11,525 nt of DNA from Methylococcaceae bacterium (GTDB lineage: Bacteria > Pseudomonadota > Gammaproteobacteria > Methylococcales > Methylomonadaceae). Shown piece after piece: positions 7,420 through 11,525 of the stretch (its first letter is position 1; every line of letters begins with the position of its first letter). The notes beneath the pieces are model-generated. The model was not told the DNA's origin. It did no database searches and saw only the letters and a list, made by a program, of their open reading frames with translations. The DNA lies in contig CANNNN010000054.1 of assembly GCA_947506075.1 (NCBI GenBank), positions 1-11,525 on the forward strand, given 5' to 3'. A program made the position numbers and the translations under genes.

Positions 7420-8550
7420 TTAATCCCTTTTAAATTCGTCTGGCACGTTAATATCTGTCGGTTGCAATGGCGCACGCCAATCATTTTTCTGAGCGGCTTT
7501 TAGCTGATAGACATAGGCGAGTATTTGTGCGACAGCCAAATAAAGACCTTGTGGTATCTCTTTGTCTAATTCGGTCGAATAATACAAGGCTCTGGCTAAA
7601 GGCGGCGATGCGACCAGCGGCACTTCAGCGCCTAGCGCTAGGTTACGGATTTGGGCGGCTATCAGATCGACCCCCTTGGCGACCAGCGTAGGCGCGCCAT
7701 TAGAATTCTGGTCATACTTTAAAGCCACCGCATAATGATTGGGATTGGTAACAATCACATCGGCTTTCGGCACTTCTGCCATCATCCGGTTTTGCGCCAT
7801 ATCCATTTGCATCCTGCGCTGACGCCCCTTCACTTCGGGACTACCCTCGGATTCTTTTTGCTCGTCCTTGATTTCCTGCAGGGTCATTTTCAGTTTTTTA
7901 TTGTGATCCCACAGTTGATAAGGCACATCGATCATCGCAATCAATACCAACGATGCACTGAGCAGTAACAGGCAGTCACCGATAATTTTTAATGAATGAC
8001 CTATAGATTGCTGCAACGGTTCTGCACCCAAACCCAGCAATGCGCTGATATTTGACCGGTACAAAGCGACCGAGACCGCAAAGACCAATAAAATTTTTAA
8101 TAGTGCTTTCAGCATCTCTATCACGCCCCGCATCGCAAACAACCGGGGTATGCCCTTAATGGGATCCATTTTTTCCAACTTTGGCGAGATCGCCTCCCAG
8201 CTAAACACCCACCCGCCCAAGGATATCGGAGCAACAATCGCAATAAACACCGTCAGCGCCAAAAATGGCGCAAGCAACATCAGCCCATCAATCATCGCCT
8301 GCTTAAAATGCACAATGATAGTAGCCGGATCAAAAATGCTTGCGCGGCTCAGTTCAAACTCGGTCCGCATCATATCCAACAATCCCTTACCGATGCTCCC
8401 GCCCTGCATCAATAAAAAGCTCGCACTGGCTATCAGCATCGCAAAGGTATTAAGCTCTCTTGATCGGGCAATCTGACCTTTTTTTTTGGCGTCTTCTAAG
8501 CGCTTGCCCGTGGGTTCTTCGGTTTTTTCCTGATCTGAGTCTTCAGCCAT
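7420..8550 (-). CDS. flhB: Flagellar export switch protein FlhB
   Basis: FlhB sits beside the export gate and switches substrate specificity from rod/hook to filament proteins after it cuts itself. The protein is 376 residues. It has a charged N-terminus with EEPTGKRLEDAKKKGQIARS (11-30), four transmembrane segments (about 34-50, 88-110, 145-163 and 188-208), a linker, and a cytoplasmic domain from about 220. The cleavage tetrapeptide at 269-272 reads Asn-Pro-Asn-His where the family normally has Asn-Pro-Thr-His. Codons AAT CCC AAT CAT are clear at about 7735-7746. The essential Asn269, Pro270 and His272 are kept. Further family patterns follow (HYAVALKYD, VAKGVDLIA, PLARALYYSTELDKEIP). The start is ATG, 1 nt after the fliR stop with no good Shine-Dalgarno, implying coupling. 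Codons 22-24 form an A9 run. Confidence 0.98.
   Translation of the reverse strand: MAEDSDQEKTEEPTGKRLEDAKKKGQIARSRELNTFAMLIASASFLLMQGGSIGKGLLDMMRTEFELSRASIFDPATIIVHFKQAMIDGLMLLAPFLALTVFIAIVAPISLGGWVFSWEAISPKLEKMDPIKGIPRLFAMRGVIEMLKALLKILLVFAVSVALYRSNISALLGLGAEPLQQSIGHSLKIIGDCLLLLSASLVLIAMIDVPYQLWDHNKKLKMTLQEIKDEQKESEGSPEVKGRQRRMQMDMAQNRMMAEVPKADVIVTNPNHYAVALKYDQNSNGAPTLVAKGVDLIAAQIRNLALGAEVPLVASPPLARALYYSTELDKEIPQGLYLAVAQILAYVYQLKAAQKNDWRAPLQPTDINVPDEFKRD
8479..8487 (-). repeat. Homopolymer A9 (coding strand) inside flhB
   Basis: Nine consecutive T on the plus strand encode Lys-Lys-Lys (codons 22-24) of the conserved AKKKGQ motif in FlhB as AAA AAA AAA. The residues are under functional constraint, but the codon choice leaves a slippage-prone run. 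Confidence 0.85.
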
Positions 8551-8551
8551 A

Positions 8552-9325
8552 CTAGAGTCTCAGTATGTGTCCGATCACACCATAGCCTTCCGTTAATAGC
8601 CCGGAAAATTGATCCAGCCCATCGGGTAAGGTCTTCCAAACCAACAGCATTCCTATCATCAAAGTAACCGGAAATCCCACTGAAAAAATCTGTAACTGTG
8701 GCGCCGATCGGGCGGCTACTCCAAAAATGATATTAACCAACAATAAACTGGCAATAACCGGCATCGCAAACAATAAACCGCCTGCAAACATCTGACTGCC
8801 CCACATCAAAATAGACCAGATACCGGCCTTATCTATACCTTCTATCCCTATGGGCAAGGTTTTAAAACTATCCAGCAGCATCTGTATCAGCAACAAATGC
8901 CCATCCAAACTGATAAAAATCAAGGTCGTCGTCACCGTATAAATCTGTGCAATCACCGGCACCTGCTGTCCGCTTTGCGGATCAACCATCATCGAAAAGC
9001 CCAAGCCCATACTTAACGCGATACCTTGTCCTGCAAAAACGACGGCCGCAAAAACTAATTGCAGAATAAAGCCGCTGGTCAAGCCGATCATAATCTGCGT
9101 AATCGCCATCATAAAACCGGTGTAGCTGAACATTTCAACAGGGGGCAAGGAGGGAAGTAACGGCATGATGACCAGCGTGATGGCTACCGACAGAATCAGT
9201 CTGACTCGAGCAGGCACAGCCCGAATACTGAACAACGGCACGGAAATGAACATCGCGCTAATGCGCATTAACGGCCATATGAATAATCCGACCTGATTGA
9301 GAATTTGCTGTTCGGTAAAGTTCAA
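8552..9325 (-). CDS. fliR: Flagellar type III export gate protein FliR (TTG start)
   Basis: FliR is the single-copy subunit that completes the FliP5-R1 export channel and contacts FlhB. The protein is 257 residues, a normal length, and strongly hydrophobic with about six transmembrane segments. Family patterns include GLFIWPLMRISAMFISVPLF (13-32), GLGFSMMVDPQSGQQVPVIA (107-126), DGHLLLI (141-147) and APQLQIFSVGFPV (208-220). The start codon is TTG at 9325. It is the first possible start after the in-frame TGA that ends fliQ, and the next ATG (codon 20) would remove half of the first transmembrane helix. There is no clear Shine-Dalgarno, so initiation probably depends on ribosomes finishing fliQ 3 nt upstream. 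The stop is 1 nt before flhB. Confidence 0.97.
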   Translation of the reverse strand: MNFTEQQILNQVGLFIWPLMRISAMFISVPLFSIRAVPARVRLILSVAITLVIMPLLPSLPPVEMFSYTGFMMAITQIMIGLTSGFILQLVFAAVVFAGQGIALSMGLGFSMMVDPQSGQQVPVIAQIYTVTTTLIFISLDGHLLLIQMLLDSFKTLPIGIEGIDKAGIWSILMWGSQMFAGGLLFAMPVIASLLLVNIIFGVAARSAPQLQIFSVGFPVTLMIGMLLVWKTLPDGLDQFSGLLTEGYGVIGHILRL

Positions 9326-9328
9326 GGT

Positions 9329-9598
9329 TCAGCCAATTAAATGCGGAATATCCCTGATAAGACCCTGGAAATAATCAAGAAACATTTGCAGCATCCCCGG
9401 CCCCATAAGCATCAACACAACACCTATAACGATGACTTTAGGCACAAAGGTCAAGGTCGCCTCATTAATCTGGGTAGCCGCCTGAAACATCGCGATAATC
9501 AAACCCACCGCCAAAGAGGGCAGTAACACCGGCGCAGTCAGCTTGATCGCAACAATCATAGCCTCCTGTCCAACCATGTAAACAGTTTCAGGTACCAT
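9329..9598 (-). CDS. fliQ: Flagellar type III export gate protein FliQ
   Basis: FliQ is the small two-helix subunit that packs around the FliP/FliR core of the export gate. I choose the ATG at 9598, which gives the family-standard 89 residues beginning MVPETV, with GAGG about 9 nt upstream and 17 nt after the fliP stop. An in-frame ATG at 9664 would add 22 residues that overlap fliP and look unlike FliQ, so it is rejected. There are two hydrophobic helices (about 16-39 and 50-72) and the family patterns GQEAMIVAIKLTAPVLLPSL, AATQINEATLTFVPK and the Gly-Pro-Gly-Met turn. The stop is 3 nt before the fliR start codon. Confidence 0.97.
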   Translation of the reverse strand: MVPETVYMVGQEAMIVAIKLTAPVLLPSLAVGLIIAMFQAATQINEATLTFVPKVIVIGVVLMLMGPGMLQMFLDYFQGLIRDIPHLIG

Positions 9599-9615
9599 GT
9601 TATCTAGCCTCGCTA

Positions 9616-10374
9616 TCAACTGACATAAAAACTTGCCGCCAGCATTTCCATAATCAAAGACCAACCATCGGCAAGGACAAACAACATTATTTTAAAGGGC
9701 AAAGAAATAATCATCGGTGACAGCATCATCATGCCCATCGACATCAATACGCTGGCAACCACCAGATCGATAACTAAAAACGGCAGGAAAATCAGAAAGC
9801 CAATTTGAAATGCTGTTTTCAGCTCACTTGTTACAAAAGCCGGCAATAATAAAGAAAACGGCACGTTTTCAGCCGACTGAATCTCTGGATTACCGGAAAT
9901 CCGGATAAATAATTCCAGATCAGCTTCCCGTGTTTGTTTTAGCATAAATTGCCTGAAGGGCTCGGAGGCCTTTTCAATCGCGACCGTAACATCGATTTTC
10001 TCTTCCAGATAAGGCTGAACGGCTTCTGTATTCACCTTTTCAAAAACCGGCATCATGATGAAAATAGTCAAAAACAGGGACAAGCCCAATAACACCTGAT
10101 TACTGGGTGCCTGCCCGGTGCCCAAAGCCGTCCGCAGTAAACTCAGCACTATCATGATCCGGGTAAAGGAGGTCATGGTCAGCAATAAGGCCGGCAACAC
10201 GGTGAGCAGGGTCATTAACGCCAGAATCTGTATCGTCACCGTATAAGTCTGCCCACCTTGCTTACCGGTAGTCACCGTGACGGCCTCAATCCCTGCGGCC
10301 GCATAAGCGGGCGTTTCGATCAGCAACACAGCCATGCCTATCGCCAATAACTGAAGCCAAATGTTTTTATACAT
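9616..10374 (-). CDS. fliP: Flagellar type III export gate protein FliP
   Basis: FliP is the main ring-forming subunit (five copies with FliQ and FliR) of the export channel in the inner membrane at the basal-body centre. The protein is 252 residues. It has a cleavable-type signal peptide at residues 1 to about 25 (hydrophobic core, then a Tyr-Ala-Ala-Ala region). Transmembrane segments follow at about 48-67 and 93-112, then a periplasmic loop, then a C-terminal pair at about 185-210 and 213-235. The FliP signatures are visible: PALLLTMTSFTRIMIVLSLL (61-80), then RTALGTGQAPSNQVLLGL, and IGFLIFLPFLVIDLVVASVL (191-210). The start at 10374 lies 8 nt inside fliO, with AAGGGA 7 nt upstream. The stop is 17 nt before fliQ. 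Confidence 0.98.
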   Translation of the reverse strand: MYKNIWLQLLAIGMAVLLIETPAYAAAGIEAVTVTTGKQGGQTYTVTIQILALMTLLTVLPALLLTMTSFTRIMIVLSLLRTALGTGQAPSNQVLLGLSLFLTIFIMMPVFEKVNTEAVQPYLEEKIDVTVAIEKASEPFRQFMLKQTREADLELFIRISGNPEIQSAENVPFSLLLPAFVTSELKTAFQIGFLIFLPFLVIDLVVASVLMSMGMMMLSPMIISLPFKIMLFVLADGWSLIMEMLAASFYVS

Positions 10375-10798
10375 CGGAACGTCCCTTCATCACTCGCATC
10401 AAGTGCTGCGCAAAGCTATGGTCAACGGGGCTTAGCTCACTGTGCAAACAATCGTCACCCTCCAGCACATGCAAAGTATCTATCCGTCCTGGCGTCACAC
10501 CCAACACGAGTTGTTTTTTGCCGACTTGCAATAAAACGACTTTTTCCCGTATGCCCAACGAAAGTCCGCCGACCACACGCATTTTCTCTGCACCGTTAAC
10601 AGTAATTCCGCCTATTTTACGCACACCCCAGACACAGAAAAAAAAAACACCCAGGACCACCAACAAGCCAATACTCCAATGCAGCATATCCCCGGACGTA
10701 ACCGTCCTGGCTGTCTGTTTTGGCAGATCGACAGCCGCCGCAAAGCAGTCAGAAAGCCACCCAACGGACAGACACGCGACAACTATTTTTGCTCGCAT
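10367..10798 (-). CDS. fliO: Flagellar biosynthesis protein FliO
   Basis: FliO is a small bitopic membrane protein that helps assemble the FliP ring of the type III export gate. The protein is 143 residues. A signal-like hydrophobic N-terminus (about 1-21) ends in a Cys-Phe-Ala-Ala-Ala stretch. A transmembrane helix follows at about 40-58, then a small cytoplasmic beta-rich domain with MRVVGGLSLGIREKVVLLQV (73-92) and KKQLVLGVTPGRI, the typical FliO core. The Cys at 18 is part of the hydrophobic leader, and I do not read a clear lipobox there. Codons 51-54 contain an uninterrupted run of ten T on the coding strand. The gene starts inside the fliN stop (TGATG) with little Shine-Dalgarno of its own and overlaps fliP by 8 nt, so it is translationally coupled on both sides. 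Confidence 0.93.
   Translation of the reverse strand: MRAKIVVACLSVGWLSDCFAAAVDLPKQTARTVTSGDMLHWSIGLLVVLGVFFFCVWGVRKIGGITVNGAEKMRVVGGLSLGIREKVVLLQVGKKQLVLGVTPGRIDTLHVLEGDDCLHSELSPVDHSFAQHLMRVMKGRSDV
10638..10647 (-). repeat. Homopolymer T10 (coding strand) inside fliO
   Basis: Ten consecutive A on the plus strand, T on the coding strand, encode the Val-Phe-Phe-Phe of the FliO transmembrane helix (codons 51-54). Tracts of this length can slip in replication or transcription, and one base gained or lost would frameshift fliO after residue 54. Confidence 0.9.
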
Positions 10799-11142
10799 CA
10801 GGCTAATCTTTTAACCCGTTCCGACGGACTTATTACATCGGTCAAGCGGATGCCGAACTTATCGTTGATCACTACCACTTCACCGTGAGCAATCAAGGTA
10901 CCATTTACCAATACATCCAGTGGCTCGCCGGCAAAGCGCTCCAACTCAACAACCGAGCCTTGATTTAACTGTAAAAGATTTCTGATATTAATCTGGGTCC
11001 GGCCAATTTCCATGGAAATAGTCACGGGCACATCTAAAATAACATCCAGATTAACTTCATCACCTAAGGCTGAAGAAGATTTTTCACCTTCAGGCTGATC
11101 ATCAAATTCCGGAAAAGCAGCAGCGTCAAAATCATCGCTCAT
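10798..11142 (-). CDS. fliN: Flagellar motor switch protein FliN
   Basis: FliN forms the bottom of the cytoplasmic C-ring, where it takes part in rotation switching and docks the FliH-FliI export ATPase. The protein is 114 residues. It has an acidic, variable N-terminal tail (about residues 1-30, rich in Asp, Glu and Ser), then one SpoA domain (about 33-108) with the family pattern of VPVTISMEIGRT, LLQLNQGSVVELE, AGEPLDVLVNGTLIAHGEV and DKFGIRLTDV. The length is slightly short for the family (about 115-150). The ATG at 11142 is chosen because a strong Shine-Dalgarno precedes it at 8 nt. The stop overlaps the fliO start by one base in a TGATG. Confidence 0.96.
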   Translation of the reverse strand: MSDDFDAAAFPEFDDQPEGEKSSSALGDEVNLDVILDVPVTISMEIGRTQINIRNLLQLNQGSVVELERFAGEPLDVLVNGTLIAHGEVVVINDKFGIRLTDVISPSERVKRLA

Positions 11143-11253
11143 CTATGTACTCCTCCTTTATGTTTAAATATACACTCATTTATTTTCCAAATTTAGTTAA
11201 GCTTTCATTATTCAGCGCTATCAAAAACAAACCCAACTGCTCACCGGTTTGGT
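11143..11253 (-). other. AT-rich fliM-fliN intergenic gap with weak hairpin
   Basis: This 111-nt spacer is the largest gap in the block. Just after (and touching) the fliM stop, the minus strand can form a weak stem: AACCAAAC (11247-11254) pairs with GTTGGGTT (11230-11237) with one internal mismatch. It is followed by T5 at 11223-11227. The rest, about 11150-11220, is strongly AT-rich. I found no convincing sigma-70, sigma-54 or sigma-28 promoter: a TTGGAA near 11185 and a TATATT are only 12 nt apart. The stem could be a leaky terminator or attenuator, or nothing. Confidence 0.3.
11151..11158 (-). promoter_or_regulatory. Strong Shine-Dalgarno of fliN
   Basis: AAGGAGGA lies 8 nt before the fliN ATG at 11142. 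It is the strongest ribosome binding site in the window. It fits fliN being separated from fliM by a gap and therefore needing independent initiation, unlike most downstream genes, which start by overlap. Confidence 0.8.
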
Positions 11254-11525
11254 TCAAGAGCTTACCTTATCAATAATCTGAATCGCATAATTACCATCCG
11301 ATATACCGACCTTGCCTTCAAATACCGGAATGCCTTCCGCTTTAAGAATCACCGTATCCGGCATATCAATAGGTATTACATCGCCTTTCTTTAAGCGCAT
11401 AACATCTCTTATGGTCATGTCCTTTTCCACCAGAAGACTGTTGACGCTTACTTTCGCCCTGAGCACTTCGCCACGCAATGCCAGTTGCCAACCATCGTCC
11501 ACCTCACCACTGTCACTACTGATCG
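11254..11525 (-). CDS. fliM: Flagellar motor switch protein FliM, C-terminal fragment (5' end outside window)
   Basis: This is the last 90 codons of FliM, a C-ring switch protein that binds phospho-CheY and sets rotation direction together with FliG and FliN. The frame is open to the right edge, so the GTG at 11502 is an internal Val codon and not a start. The visible part is the C-terminal SpoA-type (FliN-like) domain. It contains the pattern RDVMRLKKGDVIPIDMPDTV followed by an IPVFEGKVG strand, the same fold element found in FliN next door. The full protein is normally about 320-330 residues, so roughly 240 residues lie outside the window. It ends with TGA just upstream of the fliM-fliN gap. 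The identification is supported by the fold pattern and by position directly before fliN and fliO-R. Confidence 0.93.
   Translation of the reverse strand, partial: ISSDSGEVDDGWQLALRGEVLRAKVSVNSLLVEKDMTIRDVMRLKKGDVIPIDMPDTVILKAEGIPVFEGKVGISDGNYAIQIIDKVSS

Noticed and set aside
9599..9664. Upstream ATG giving FliQ a 22-residue N-terminal extension
   Set aside because: The extension overlaps the end of fliP and does not look like FliQ. The ATG at 9598 gives the standard 89 residues with a suitable GAGG.
10108..10124. GG-N10-GC pattern inside fliP resembling a sigma-54 promoter
   Set aside because: It lies within coding sequence, the -12 element has mismatches (AGGCA for TTGCA), and no gene start lies just downstream.
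11500..11502. GTG at 11502 as the start of a short 82-residue gene
   Set aside because: The frame stays open to the right window edge and encodes the FliM C-terminal domain, so this is an internal Val codon.
1..11525. Search for a novel defence, mobile or CRISPR-like system
   Set aside because: Every long frame on the minus strand is a recognisable flagellar gene in a standard order. No integrase, transposase, direct-repeat array, tRNA or attachment-site signal was seen.

Overview
The window is one long flagellar gene block with every gene on the minus strand, so transcription runs from the right edge (position 11525) to the left edge (position 1). It looks chromosomal and comes from a polarly flagellated gammaproteobacterium. 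The evidence is the order fliM-N-O-P-Q-R-flhB-flhA-flhF-fleN-fliA, the polar-number/placement pair FlhF/FleN, and a MotC/MotD-type stator pair as in Pseudomonas. Base composition is moderate. A methanotroph-like or other free-living aquatic gammaproteobacterium would fit, but the genus cannot be fixed from this window.

Layout in order of transcription: (1) 11254-11525, the C-terminal end of fliM, cut by the window edge, then a 111-nt AT-rich gap with a weak hairpin; (2) 10798-11142 fliN, the switch/C-ring protein; (3) 7420-10798 fliO, fliP, fliQ, fliR and flhB, the membrane core of the flagellar type III export gate; (4) 5314-7413 flhA, the nonameric export-gate protein; (5) 3780-5297 flhF and 2915-3787 fleN (flhG), the SRP-type GTPase and MinD-type ATPase that set pole placement and flagellar number; (6) 2190-2918 fliA, sigma-28; (7) 532-2158 motC and motD, a stator unit; (8) 297-455, a 52-residue Lys/Pro-rich ORF, and 1-297, the N-terminal 99 residues of a single-pass membrane protein resembling the DUF2802 family, cut by the left edge.

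The genes overlap or are separated by a few bases almost throughout (ATGA, TGATG and 8-nt overlaps), which indicates one polycistronic, translationally coupled operon. Only two gaps exceed about 70 nt: fliM-fliN and motD to the small ORF. No tRNA, rRNA, mobile element, CRISPR array or convincing promoter was seen.

This is a largely ordinary flagellar region and I see no evidence for a new defence or mobile system. The points worth a second look are: the absence of the che block that separates fliA from motC in Pseudomonas; an NPNH in place of NPTH at the FlhB autocleavage site; a conserved-looking but unnamed 52-residue ORF coupled to the DUF2802-like gene; a T10 tract inside fliO and an A9 tract inside flhB; and a TTG start for fliR.
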